Made by a program: the position numbers and the translations under genes. A stretch of DNA of 64,000 nt from Rhodocyclaceae bacterium (GTDB lineage Bacteria > Pseudomonadota > Gammaproteobacteria > Burkholderiales > Rhodocyclaceae): contig JAJVIJ010000028.1 of assembly GCA_022072095.1 (NCBI GenBank), positions 25,950 through 89,949 of the forward strand, given 5' to 3'. Below the pieces are notes generated by a model. That model was given only the letters and a program-made list of their open reading frames with translations, was not told where the DNA came from and did not search any database. Below, one piece after another: positions 1 to 7,781 of the stretch (position 1 is its first letter; the number at the start of each line of letters is the position of its first letter).

Positions 1-1023
1 GGTGACGCGCTGCTTGATTTCCATGAGCCGCCGGCGTGCTTCGTCATCGCTCTTGACTTCGGTGTCGCGCAGCAGAATGTGGCGCACATGGAATTGGTCC
101 ACCGGTGTGTTGTCGACCAGATTGTTGCCGCCGCGACGGTCCGTGATGCGGATGACATGAAGTCCGGCCGGCGAACGCAGGATCCTGGACAGTTCCCCTG
201 TCTTGAGCGCCTTGCCAGCGTCGACATACAGGTTCGGTAGCCGTTCGACCGGCCGCCATCCCAACGAGCCGCCATTGTTCGCGTCCGGCGCCTGGGAATA
301 GGTGGCCGCGACCTTTGCGAAGGGTTCACCCTTGTTGATCTGTGCGATCGCTTCCTGCATGCGCGCCTGGATGCGGTCGAGTTCGGTCGGGCTCGCCTGC
401 TCGGGTACGCGGATCAGGATGTGCTCGACCAACCACTCGCCGGCCTGCGGAGTGCCCGGGTTCGAGAGCAGATTGTCCACTTCGGCATCGGTGACGACGA
501 TGCGGTTGGTGACCTCGCGCTCCCGCAGTCGCGACAGCAGCATCTCCTTGCGGATATCGTCGCGAAAGCGCGACCAGGGAATGCCATCGCGCTCGATCGC
601 GGTGCGCATCTCGGCGAGCGTGACGCGATTGCCCTCTGCGATGCGGGCGAGTGCTGCATCGAGCGCGGCATCGTCCACCTGTAAGCCAGTGTCGCGAGCG
701 AGTTGCAGTTGTACGCGCTCAAGGATCAGGCGTTCGAGCAACTGCTTTTCCAGCGCATCGCGCGGCGGCAGTTCGATGTTTCGTTGCCGCAGTTGGGACT
801 CGGTCTGGACGGTACGGTGACGCAATTCCGAAAGCGTGACGGCTTCGTCGTTGACGATGGCGACGACACGATCGATCTCCGCCGGGAGGGACTGCGCTGG
901 CGGCGTGGGCGATTGCGCGAACACGCTCGCACCGAGCCCGCCGGCGAATGCGACGAGGGCCACCAACGCCAGCCCTCGCGGCAAGCTCGACGGCAAGAGG
1001 CATCTGGGGGTTGAGAAAGACAT
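1..1023 (-). CDS. surA: SurA periplasmic chaperone / peptidyl-prolyl isomerase (3' part cut by window edge)
   Basis: Periplasmic chaperone that escorts outer-membrane beta-barrel proteins such as LptD to the Bam machinery. Reading the minus strand from ATG 1023-1021 gives an uninterrupted frame to the window edge, 341 codons. It starts with a signal peptide (MSFSTPRCLL, hydrophobic core, cleavage near VFAQS). The SurA N-terminal domain follows (EIDRVVAIVNDEAVTLSEL, a family hallmark), then a complete parvulin domain (EHILIRVPEQ, GGSLGWRPVE, SPAGLHVIRI) and the start of a second parvulin repeat (QFHVRHILLR). The gene lies 13 nt downstream of lptD on the same strand, the common surA-lptD pairing, so co-expression is likely. 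The C-terminus is outside the window. Identification is firm. Confidence 0.95.
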   Translation of the reverse strand, partial: MSFSTPRCLLPSSLPRGLALVALVAFAGGLGASVFAQSPTPPAQSLPAEIDRVVAIVNDEAVTLSELRHRTVQTESQLRQRNIELPPRDALEKQLLERLILERVQLQLARDTGLQVDDAALDAALARIAEGNRVTLAEMRTAIERDGIPWSRFRDDIRKEMLLSRLREREVTNRIVVTDAEVDNLLSNPGTPQAGEWLVEHILIRVPEQASPTELDRIQARMQEAIAQINKGEPFAKVAATYSQAPDANNGGSLGWRPVERLPNLYVDAGKALKTGELSRILRSPAGLHVIRITDRRGGNNLVDNTPVDQFHVRHILLRDTEVKSDDEARRRLMEIKQRVT

Positions 1024-1036
1024 TGGAGAGCTCGGC

Positions 1037-3679
1037 TCAGGGCTGGGTCGGGTCGACGTTGATGATGCCGTAGCCCGGGATGTTGCGACGTAGCAGATCG
1101 AGCGGACTCGAGCCGACGCTGGTGAGGCCGTTCAGCTCGAGTTGAAGGAAGATGGCGGTGTTCGAGCGCTGGTTGATCGTCGCGAGCTGTTGTCCGACCA
1201 CACGGAAGGCCCAGCAGCCGCCGTCGTATTCGAGGCCGCCGATGGCCTGTGTGACGCGCTTGTCCTTCACCGAATAGTTGTAGCGCCCGACGCCATACCA
1301 GCCGCTGCCCAGGGGCCATTGGGCAGTCAGGTCCAAGTCGCGCAGGATGTCGCGGTAGTAGCGGTAGGAGGCGGAAAGGACGCGGGTGGGGCCCGGGTGC
1401 CAGCGGGCGGCGATGGTGTAGCGCTCCGTGCGGGCCTCGCGCGGATTGTATTGCCAAGCGAGATCCATGGTCGTATCGGGCAGCAACGTACCCGACAAGG
1501 CCGCCAGGAGGTCGGCGACACGGTCGGTGCGCCCGGCAACGCCGGGCAGCGTCACCTCCTGGTCACGGAAGTAATAGCGCTGTGCGACCGCTCCGCGCAG
1601 CAACTCCGCCCCGGTCTGCGGATCGATCAGCCGGCTCACGACTGCCGCCGTCAATTGATTGGTATCGCCGATGCGGTCGCTGCCGACGAAGCGGTTTTCG
1701 GAGAAGATCTGCGCAAAATTGAATTCGGCCAGTGCCGAGTCGAATACCGGGATCTGGCTCTGATCCTTGCGTGGTGCATAGACGTAGAACAGCCTGGGTT
1801 CAAGTGTCTGTGTCAGCGCGCGCCCTCCCCAAGTAGCGTCGCGCTCGAACACGACGCCTGAGTCGACGCTGAGTATGGGCAGGTTGCGCGTGATCTGGTC
1901 CGGCACGCCGGCCGCCTGCTGGCTCAGGTGGTAGCGGGTCATGTGCAGACCCAGCTTGGGCGTGACGTAGAACGCCTGGCTTTCCAGCGGCAGCGAAATC
2001 TGCGGGTATAGGACCGTGCGTGCTGCATTGACCGCGGTGCTGTGGCTGAATCGGCTGAAGCCGCCGGTCAGGTTGAAGCTGCTGCCGTAGAGGAATTCGG
2101 GCCGGTTGGCATAGACGCTGAGCTGGGGCAGCAAGGCATAGGCCTCGGCCGAATTCAGCAATGGCTGGTAACGCTGCATGTTGAGCGTGGCGCCCCACCA
2201 GGTCGAGCCGTAGCTCAGCACTCCCTGCCGCAGCAGATAGGCCTGCGAGGTGCTGGTCAGGCGGCTCGCGAGATCGGAGTAGTAATTGCGATCCGAGGCG
2301 CTGTTCAGGTTCAGCGCTCCGGTCCATCCGGGCGCCAGCGTTTGCGTGTGCATGAGCGAAAAAGCGTTGCGGCCTTCACCGAACACGCGATCGTTCGGCA
2401 TCACCTCCAGGCGCGCGACGCCGTTGTAGCGCTGATCCAGATAGCGGAACTCGCCGTTCATCGCGATGCCGCGCTTGCTGATCATGCGTGGCGCGATGGT
2501 CGCATCCATGTTGGGCGCGATGTTCCAGTAGTACGGAAACGAGAAGTCCAGCCCCTTGCTTTCGGACGTGCTGAAGCTGGGTGTGAGAAAGCCGGACTTG
2601 CGCTGGCTGTTCAGCGAAAAGCTCAAGGACGGTGCGTACAGTACCGGGACATCCTTGAACCAGATCGTGCCGTTGCGCCCATGGCCGATTTCACGGTCAT
2701 GGTCCAGGCGCAATTCGGAGACCCTGGCATACCAGTCCGGATCGTTCGGGCCGCAGGTGCTGTAGGTCGCGTTCGTCATTGTCTCGACGTCGGGACCTTC
2801 GAAGTCGATCCGCGCTGCGGTCCCGTAGGCGTTCGACGCTCCGCGCTGCTGGCCGAGTTTGGAGGGGCGGCTGATCAGATAGGTCGGGTTCAGAAAATGG
2901 CCTTCTCGACGGCTGAGCTGCATGTTGAGCTCGGGGCCGGTGATCACATCCTTTTCCTGGGTCAGCACCACGTGGCCGCGCGCCCGGACCTCGTCCGTGG
3001 GCAGCAGATAGGTGATTTCATCGGCGGTCAGCGTCGAGCCGATCCGCCGCAGTTCGGCGTCGCCCTTGACCACCGCGATGTCATCGGTTCGGCCACGGAT
3101 CTCTTCGCCCAGCAGGAAGGTCGGGCGCTCGTCGTTGCTGACGCGCGGAAGCGGTGTCAGTGCCGGAGCGGGCTTCAAGCCCAGCAGCGGCGACGGGTCG
3201 CGCTCGGCGAGTCGAGATGCTGTGCCCACATGCGGTTCGGCTGGTGGCAACGCTCGCGGGGCATCGGCCGCCGGTGTGGCGATCGATCCGGTGGCCCCCG
3301 TCGTTGCAGCAGGTGGTGCGACTGCGGTGGCGTCGGGCGGCGACGGCCGGGACGCCGACGGTGCCGACGGCGCCCCGGCTGGTGCAGGGGCGGTTCTTGG
3401 CACGGCTACAGCTTGTCCCGATTGCACGGGAGCCAGCGGACGTGCTTCCTTGTCGCCGGCCTCGCTCGTCGCCGGTGCGGCAGACTTCTCCGGTTTTGCG
3501 AGCGGAGGGGCGGGGGGCAAGGCCGCGCCTGCGGGGGTCGTTGGGGCTGCCTGCGGCGGCTGGGGCTTACCCAGCAGGGTCGGGTCGACGCGAAGGGGTG
3601 GCAGTGCGTCGGCCGCATAGGCGGGCGCACCGCACGCGCATGCGGCGCCAATACAGGCTATCGAAATCAGGGCACGCAC
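1037..3679 (-). CDS. lptD: LptD, LPS-assembly outer-membrane beta-barrel
   Basis: Inserts lipopolysaccharide into the outer leaflet of the outer membrane together with LptE. The 880-aa product starts with a GTG codon and a signal peptide ending near PAYAAD. Residues about 30-170 are an unusually long Ala/Pro-rich linker. The OstA/LptA-like jellyroll follows (GDAELRRIGSTLTADEITY, VITGPELNMQL), then the LptD beta-barrel domain with the conserved stretch CGPNDPDWYARVSELRLD and a C-terminal barrel end containing GGCWAFRVV. The cysteines in CGPND and GGCW are candidates for the inter-domain disulphides known in the family. It is the first gene before surA and is divergent from amgK across a 218-bp intergenic region that should hold both promoters. 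The proline-rich linker is longer than in the E. coli protein. Confidence 0.95.
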   Translation of the reverse strand: MRALISIACIGAACACGAPAYAADALPPLRVDPTLLGKPQPPQAAPTTPAGAALPPAPPLAKPEKSAAPATSEAGDKEARPLAPVQSGQAVAVPRTAPAPAGAPSAPSASRPSPPDATAVAPPAATTGATGSIATPAADAPRALPPAEPHVGTASRLAERDPSPLLGLKPAPALTPLPRVSNDERPTFLLGEEIRGRTDDIAVVKGDAELRRIGSTLTADEITYLLPTDEVRARGHVVLTQEKDVITGPELNMQLSRREGHFLNPTYLISRPSKLGQQRGASNAYGTAARIDFEGPDVETMTNATYSTCGPNDPDWYARVSELRLDHDREIGHGRNGTIWFKDVPVLYAPSLSFSLNSQRKSGFLTPSFSTSESKGLDFSFPYYWNIAPNMDATIAPRMISKRGIAMNGEFRYLDQRYNGVARLEVMPNDRVFGEGRNAFSLMHTQTLAPGWTGALNLNSASDRNYYSDLASRLTSTSQAYLLRQGVLSYGSTWWGATLNMQRYQPLLNSAEAYALLPQLSVYANRPEFLYGSSFNLTGGFSRFSHSTAVNAARTVLYPQISLPLESQAFYVTPKLGLHMTRYHLSQQAAGVPDQITRNLPILSVDSGVVFERDATWGGRALTQTLEPRLFYVYAPRKDQSQIPVFDSALAEFNFAQIFSENRFVGSDRIGDTNQLTAAVVSRLIDPQTGAELLRGAVAQRYYFRDQEVTLPGVAGRTDRVADLLAALSGTLLPDTTMDLAWQYNPREARTERYTIAARWHPGPTRVLSASYRYYRDILRDLDLTAQWPLGSGWYGVGRYNYSVKDKRVTQAIGGLEYDGGCWAFRVVGQQLATINQRSNTAIFLQLELNGLTSVGSSPLDLLRRNIPGYGIINVDPTQP

Positions 3680-3897
3680 GGCGTTGCTGGAACCAGGTCG
3701 TCGAATCAGGGCAGTTGGGTCAGGTCGGACTTGGCCTCGGCGCTGGGGTACACAAAAAAGTAAGCGCTAACAAAAAGGCCGGATGACGGTGGGTGGCACA
3801 TGCGGGATGCACCGCGGACGAATGATAGACTGCCAATTCTAACCGCGGTGGCGTCGCCAAGGCGCACACATCCGCGCCGCGCAAGCAGGTACCCGGA

Positions 3898-4929
3898 ATG
3901 TCCGCTAGCCATGATCCCCGCCTCCAAGCCCTGACGCAGTGGCTCGACACCGTCGGGCCCGGTCGACCGGTCGGCGTCGAGCCGGCATCGGCCGACGCCA
4001 GCTTTCGCCGCTATTTCCGCGTCAGCTACGCCGATGGCCAAACGCTCATCGTGATGGATGCGCCGCCCGCGCACGAGGACTGCCGCCCGTTTCTGCACGT
4101 GCGAGCGCTGTTCGCTGAATGTGGCGCCAGGGTGCCGGAAGTGCATGCCCAGGATCTGGGCCGCGGGTTTCTGCTGCTGAGCGATCTGGGGCGGACGACA
4201 TATCTGGCGGCGTTGGCGACGATGCCGGCCGATCCGCTTTATCGAGCGGCGGCGGCGGCCTTGGTGGCGATCCAGGCGGGCAGCCGCGCGGGCGTGTTGC
4301 CGGATTACGACAGAGGCCGGCTGCAGGCCGAGATGGAACTGTTTCCGGAGTGGTACGTCGGCCGGCATCTCGGCGTGAGCCTCACCGACGCGCAACACGA
4401 GCAGCTGAAGACCGTGTTCGACCGCGTTCTGGCGGTGAATCTGGCCGAAGCGCAAGTATTCGTGCACCGCGATTACCACAGCCGCAATCTGATGCTAGGT
4501 GCCCAATCGTCGGCGCCGGTGGGTGCTCCGCCCGGGATACTGGATTTTCAGGATGCCGTGTACGGCCCGGTCAGTTATGACCTGGTGTCGCTGCTCAAGG
4601 ACGCCTATGTGAACTGGGACGAGGAGCAGGTGCTCGATTGGCTGATCCGCTATTGGGAGCTTGCCCGCCGGCGTGGTGTGCCTGTGCCCGCCGATTTTGC
4701 GCGTTTCCACGAGGATTTCGAATGGATGGGGGTGCAGCGCCACCTCAAGGTGCTGGGCATTTTCGCGCGGCTCTACCATCGCGACGGCAAGGATGGCTAT
4801 CTCGCCGACATGCCACGGGTCGAATCCTATCTGTATCGCGCATGTCGGCGTTACCGGGAGCTCATACCGCTGGCAGCATTGCTCGACGAGCTCGCCAACA
4901 GACGTGTGCAGGCAGGGTATACGTTTTGA
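3898..4929 (+). CDS. amgK: AmgK-like anomeric sugar kinase (aminoglycoside phosphotransferase fold)
   Basis: Likely phosphorylates N-acetylmuramate/N-acetylglucosamine at C1 for MurU in the peptidoglycan-recycling shortcut known from Pseudomonas. The 343-aa product has the APH-fold catalytic loop HRDYHSRNLM (residues 190-199) and the metal-binding LDFQD (215-219). The divergent lptD upstream and murU downstream match the Pseudomonas order surA-lptD-amgK-murU. The gene is intact. Its last 96 codons (W248 to the stop) lie in a 294-bp segment that is repeated 2,038 bp downstream, beyond an inserted restriction-modification unit, so the insertion restored rather than destroyed the 3' end. Without the insertion, murU would begin about 70 nt after this stop codon. 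Confidence 0.85.
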   Translation: MSASHDPRLQALTQWLDTVGPGRPVGVEPASADASFRRYFRVSYADGQTLIVMDAPPAHEDCRPFLHVRALFAECGARVPEVHAQDLGRGFLLLSDLGRTTYLAALATMPADPLYRAAAAALVAIQAGSRAGVLPDYDRGRLQAEMELFPEWYVGRHLGVSLTDAQHEQLKTVFDRVLAVNLAEAQVFVHRDYHSRNLMLGAQSSAPVGAPPGILDFQDAVYGPVSYDLVSLLKDAYVNWDEEQVLDWLIRYWELARRRGVPVPADFARFHEDFEWMGVQRHLKVLGIFARLYHRDGKDGYLADMPRVESYLYRACRRYRELIPLAALLDELANRRVQAGYTF

Positions 4930-4931
4930 TG
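4638..4931. repeat. 294-bp direct repeat, copy 1 (3' end of intact amgK)
   Basis: Positions 4638-4931 match 6676-6969 base for base at an offset of 2,038, except one substitution (C at 4877, T at 6915, giving Ala versus Val). The match starts at TTGGCTGATCC and ends at ACGTTTTGATG. Sequences diverge immediately outside both ends. The repeat covers codons 248-343 of amgK plus the stop and brackets the restriction-modification genes. Confidence 0.97.
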
Positions 4932-4954
4932 GTGTCAAATCGCAAAGGAAGTAC

Positions 4955-5683
4955 ATGTTCGAGAAGTTAAAGAAGAAGGGATTCCAAGTTCTTGCCCTGC
5001 ACCATGCCGAGGCAATTCTGAAGCACGACATGGTTGAGGCGGCCTCCGAACTTGAGCAGGTGTTGCTCAATGTTGAGATTCCAGCCGAGGAGCTCGTTCG
5101 TGGTGGCGGTGGAGAAGGCGAGTTGACCCAGCGCATTCGGAAATCGCTAGCCAACGAGCATGGATGGAAGAAACACAACTTCGAGATCAAAAAGATCGTG
5201 GACGGCGAAGAAAAGGAATCGATCTCTCATGAAGTCGATCATGTGAAACGATTCAAGGCGGGTACGTGTGCGCTAGAGATCGAGTGGAACAACAAGGACC
5301 CGTTCTTCGACCGAGACCTTGAAAACTTCAAACGGCTGCACGCCGATGGCGTGATTTCCATTGGCTCCATCGTTACCCGGGGCGAATCGCTCCAAAGCTC
5401 TCTCCGGGAGATCGTAGGGCAGTTCGCGCGCAAGCACGGCATCAGTAATATTGCGGCCCTTTCAAAGTACTACGCACCAACAGCGCGCCAGCTCGAACTC
5501 ATTGAGCGAACAGCGAGATCCAGGAAGTCGTTCGAGGATGGCTGGGCTCATGCTTTCGTGTCTGACAAGTTTGGGGAAGCGACAACGCATTGGCGCAAGC
5601 TTGAAGATCGCGTTCACCGCGGCGTTGGAAACCCATGTCCGCTGTTGCTGATCGGCATCCCCAAGCAAGTTGTAGTAGTCTGA
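4955..5683 (+). CDS. BglII-family type II restriction endonuclease (probable)
   Basis: Probable type II endonuclease of 242 aa. The central segment at residues 106-121 (ALEIEWNNKDPFFDRD) resembles the catalytic region of the BglII/BstYI nuclease group, with acidic residues E108 and E110 before W111 and D95 upstream as candidate metal ligands. The ATG at 4955 follows AAGGAAG at about 5 nt. The start lies 25 nt after the amgK stop, so read-through from the amgK promoter is likely. The methylase gene follows after 22 nt on the same strand. Base composition is lower in G+C than neighbours, consistent with transfer. The recognition sequence cannot be read from the protein; RGATCY- or AGATCT-like specificity is only a guess from the family. 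Family placement is from motif recall and would need a profile search. Confidence 0.75.
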   Translation: MFEKLKKKGFQVLALHHAEAILKHDMVEAASELEQVLLNVEIPAEELVRGGGGEGELTQRIRKSLANEHGWKKHNFEIKKIVDGEEKESISHEVDHVKRFKAGTCALEIEWNNKDPFFDRDLENFKRLHADGVISIGSIVTRGESLQSSLREIVGQFARKHGISNIAALSKYYAPTARQLELIERTARSRKSFEDGWAHAFVSDKFGEATTHWRKLEDRVHRGVGNPCPLLLIGIPKQVVVV

Positions 5684-5705
5684 GGACCAAGAACAAGGAG
5701 GCACA

Positions 5706-6395
5706 ATGACAGCCAAGGTCTACAGAGTCGCCGAGCCGAATCCGTCTGAGGATTTGCTAGCCAAGATGGGAGGCCAATACTCAACGATTCTGGCTGATCC
5801 GCCTTGGCAGTTTCAGAATCGCACAGGAAAGGTGGCCCCGGAGCACCGTCGCCTTTTGCGGTACCCGACGATGGAGCTCAAGGAGATCATAGAGCTGCCG
5901 GTGGCCAAACTGGCCGCAGCGCAGTCGCACCTTTACCTGTGGGTGCCGAACGCCTTGCTTCAGGAGGGTCTTCGCGTTATGGAGGCCTGGGGCTTTACGT
6001 ATAAGTCGAACCTCGTCTGGCACAAGATCCGTAAGGACGGTGGGCCAGATGGGCGGGGAGTTGGCTTTTACTTCCGCAACGTAACCGAGTTGGTCCTTTT
6101 TGGCGTTCGAGGGAGCATGCGTACGCTGCCGCCGGGGCGGAGACAGGTGAACATCCTCGCCACGCGGAAGCGCGAGCATTCCCGAAAACCGGACGAAATC
6201 TACGACATTATTGAGTCGTGCTCTCCCGGCCCCTACTTGGAGGTCTTCGCACGCTTTCGCCGCGTGGGCTGGAAGCAATGGGGCAACGAGGATGTAGAGG
6301 AAAACTCTATCTACGGTGTTGCCCGTCGCAAGGGACATGTGGATCCACAGCTTCGTTTGCTGGAGATGCCTCGCGGTTACGGCGCAAAGAGCTGA
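5706..6395 (+). CDS. MT-A70 family adenine-N6 DNA methyltransferase (modification subunit)
   Basis: Predicted S-adenosylmethionine-dependent adenine methylase that protects host DNA from the adjacent endonuclease. The 229-aa product has the catalytic DPPW motif (residues 31-34) within TILADPPWQFQNR, followed by LYLWVPNALL, the SNLVWHK strand and GRRQVNI...RKPDEIYDIIE, all typical of the MT-A70 fold. A separate target-recognition domain is not obvious, which is normal in this family. The start codon has a strong ribosome-binding site (AAGGAGG, 5695-5701), stronger than that of the nuclease; this would favour methylase production. No controller (C) protein gene is present. It forms a two-gene unit with the upstream nuclease. 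Confidence 0.88.
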   Translation: MTAKVYRVAEPNPSEDLLAKMGGQYSTILADPPWQFQNRTGKVAPEHRRLLRYPTMELKEIIELPVAKLAAAQSHLYLWVPNALLQEGLRVMEAWGFTYKSNLVWHKIRKDGGPDGRGVGFYFRNVTELVLFGVRGSMRTLPPGRRQVNILATRKREHSRKPDEIYDIIESCSPGPYLEVFARFRRVGWKQWGNEDVEENSIYGVARRKGHVDPQLRLLEMPRGYGAKS

Positions 6396-6675
6396 CGTCC
6401 GACGAATAGGCTGGGTCGCGCGCCGTCGCGATCTGGACCATTTGTTGGATGGTCCTGACCCTGGGGCGCGGTGCCCATGGCAATAGCTTTTGATGTTGTA
6501 TTCCGGTCGTATTACGGGAGGGTGTCGGCAGGCGGCAAAGTTGCCGCTGTGAAACCTTCGCTGGAGTTTGGGTCGCCAGTTCATGCGCGAATTGGCGCCG
6601 GCGAGCGGTTCCGGATCAGCCGCTGGCCTCGAACGCAAGCAAACAGCGACAAGTCACGACAACAGAGGACCGAGT
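6396..6675. other. Non-coding tail of the inserted unit with small hairpins
   Basis: 280 bp between the methylase stop and repeat copy 2. Two inverted repeats are visible: GGACCAT/ATGGTCC around a 7-nt loop (6435-6455) and GCGGCAA/TTGCCGC (6532-6547). Neither is followed by a T-run, so they are weak terminator candidates. The last about 100 bp has a short open frame of unrecognised origin and may be a fragment of a donor-locus gene. No integrase site or terminal inverted repeat was recognised. Confidence 0.5.
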
Positions 6676-6967
6676 TTGGCTGATCCGCTATTGGGAGCTT
6701 GCCCGCCGGCGTGGTGTGCCTGTGCCCGCCGATTTTGCGCGTTTCCACGAGGATTTCGAATGGATGGGGGTGCAGCGCCACCTCAAGGTGCTGGGCATTT
6801 TCGCGCGGCTCTACCATCGCGACGGCAAGGATGGCTATCTCGCCGACATGCCACGGGTCGAATCCTATCTGTATCGCGCATGTCGGCGTTACCGGGAGCT
6901 CATACCGCTGGCAGTATTGCTCGACGAGCTCGCCAACAGACGTGTGCAGGCAGGGTATACGTTTTGA
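6676..6967 (+). pseudogene. Truncated amgK 3' fragment left by the insertion
   Basis: Carries codons 248-343 and the stop of amgK without the kinase N-terminus or catalytic loop, so it cannot encode a functional kinase. It differs from the intact gene at one base (Ala to Val in LAALLDE versus LAVLLDE). It is interpreted as the original chromosomal 3' end that preceded murU, because the sequence after its stop leads into murU. The intact gene upstream ends in the duplicate copy. Confidence 0.9.
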
Positions 6968-6969
6968 TG
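6676..6969. repeat. 294-bp direct repeat, copy 2
   Basis: Second copy of the 3' end of amgK, 293 of 294 positions identical to 4638-4931. It lies at the junction between the inserted restriction-modification DNA and the original murU leader. Confidence 0.97.
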
Positions 6970-7037
6970 ATGGCGCCGATGGGTCCGGAGCCGGACGCGC
7001 TGGCCAACTCGAGGCCGGTCGCTGCGCCGGGCCGACC

Positions 7038-7745
7038 ATGAAGGTGATGGTATTGGCGGCAGGTCGTGGCGAACGCATGCGGCCGCTCACGGACCACACG
7101 CCCAAGCCCTTGCTCGAGGTTGGCGGCAAGCCGCTCATCATGTGGACGCTGGAGCGGCTGGCGCGCGCCGGCCTGAACGATGTGGTGATCAATGCGGCCC
7201 ATCTCGGCGACCAGCTGCATGCCTCGCTGGGGGATGGCGCGCGATGGGGCGTACGTATCAGCTGGTCCGACGAGCCGGCCGGGGCACTGGAGACGGCGGG
7301 TGGCCTGCGCAATGCGCTGCCGCTGTTGGGTCCGGGCCCGTTTCTGGCCGTCGCCGCGGACGTGTATTGCGACGCCTCCTTTGCGCAGCTGGCACGTGTC
7401 GCGACGCAGCTGCGGGCGGATGCCGATCTTGCCCATCTGTGGCTCGTTCCCAATCCGCTGCACCATGTCGAGGGGGATTTTCGGCTCAGCGGTGATCGCG
7501 TATTGCCGACCGGCGAAGGCAATCTGACGTTCAGCGGCATCGCGGCCTATCACCCGGCACTGTTTGCCGACTTGAGCCTGGGGGTGCCGGTCCGGCTCGC
7601 CCATGTTCTGGCTCCCGCCATCGCGGCCGGTCGGGTGGGCGGGGAGCGGCTGGCCGCAGAGTGGTGGGATGTCGGCACGCCCCAGCGGCTCGCTGCACTC
7701 GATGCGCGTCTTCGCTCGCCCGGTGGCTCGGCGCGCTCCCTATAA
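7038..7745 (+). CDS. murU: MurU-type nucleotidyltransferase (N-acetylmuramate-1-phosphate uridylyltransferase)
   Basis: Predicted to transfer UMP from UTP to the sugar-1-phosphate made by AmgK, giving UDP-MurNAc for peptidoglycan recycling. The 235-aa product begins MKVMVLAAGRGERMRPLTDHTPKPLL, the classical GxGxRxxPxTxxxPKPL nucleotidyltransferase signature. AADVYCDASF carries the metal-binding acid and EWWDVGTP is near the end. The ATG at 7038 was chosen because the signature begins there. It was originally the gene following amgK; now 2 kb of inserted DNA lies between them. It may depend on read-through across the restriction-modification genes or on a promoter in the 70 bp leader. pepP follows after 36 nt. 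Confidence 0.88.
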   Translation: MKVMVLAAGRGERMRPLTDHTPKPLLEVGGKPLIMWTLERLARAGLNDVVINAAHLGDQLHASLGDGARWGVRISWSDEPAGALETAGGLRNALPLLGPGPFLAVAADVYCDASFAQLARVATQLRADADLAHLWLVPNPLHHVEGDFRLSGDRVLPTGEGNLTFSGIAAYHPALFADLSLGVPVRLAHVLAPAIAAGRVGGERLAAEWWDVGTPQRLAALDARLRSPGGSARSL

Positions 7746-7781
7746 TCGTGCCGACGGATCAACTCGGAAGCAGGTGAATCG

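Larger units (their letters stand above)
4932..6969. mobile_element. Restriction-modification insertion with long target duplication
   Basis: A 2,038-bp unit made of 1,744 bp of unique DNA (4932-6675) plus one copy of the 294-bp repeat. It separates amgK from murU, which are expected to be adjacent. The unique part encodes a BglII-like endonuclease and an MT-A70-type methylase and has clearly lower G+C and more AT-rich codons (AAA, GAT, TTC-rich runs) than the surrounding genes. No transposase, integrase or terminal inverted repeats are visible. Insertion of R-M genes with target duplications of tens to hundreds of bp has been described by comparing related genomes. A single crossover of a circular DNA carrying this amgK segment would give the same structure. 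The single mismatch between copies suggests a fairly recent event or ongoing gene conversion (inference). Confidence 0.85.

Noticed and set aside
2042..3763. 573-aa open frame antisense to lptD
   Set aside because: Low-complexity Arg/Gly translation typical of high-GC antisense frames; lptD on the other strand is a clear family member.
4932..6675. Transposon carrying the restriction-modification genes
   Set aside because: No transposase or integrase frame, no terminal inverted repeats, and the duplication is 294 bp, much longer than transposon target duplications.
6568..7041. 157-aa open frame spanning the R-M tail and the second repeat
   Set aside because: It reads the amgK fragment out of frame; its translation repeats the out-of-frame shadow seen over intact amgK.
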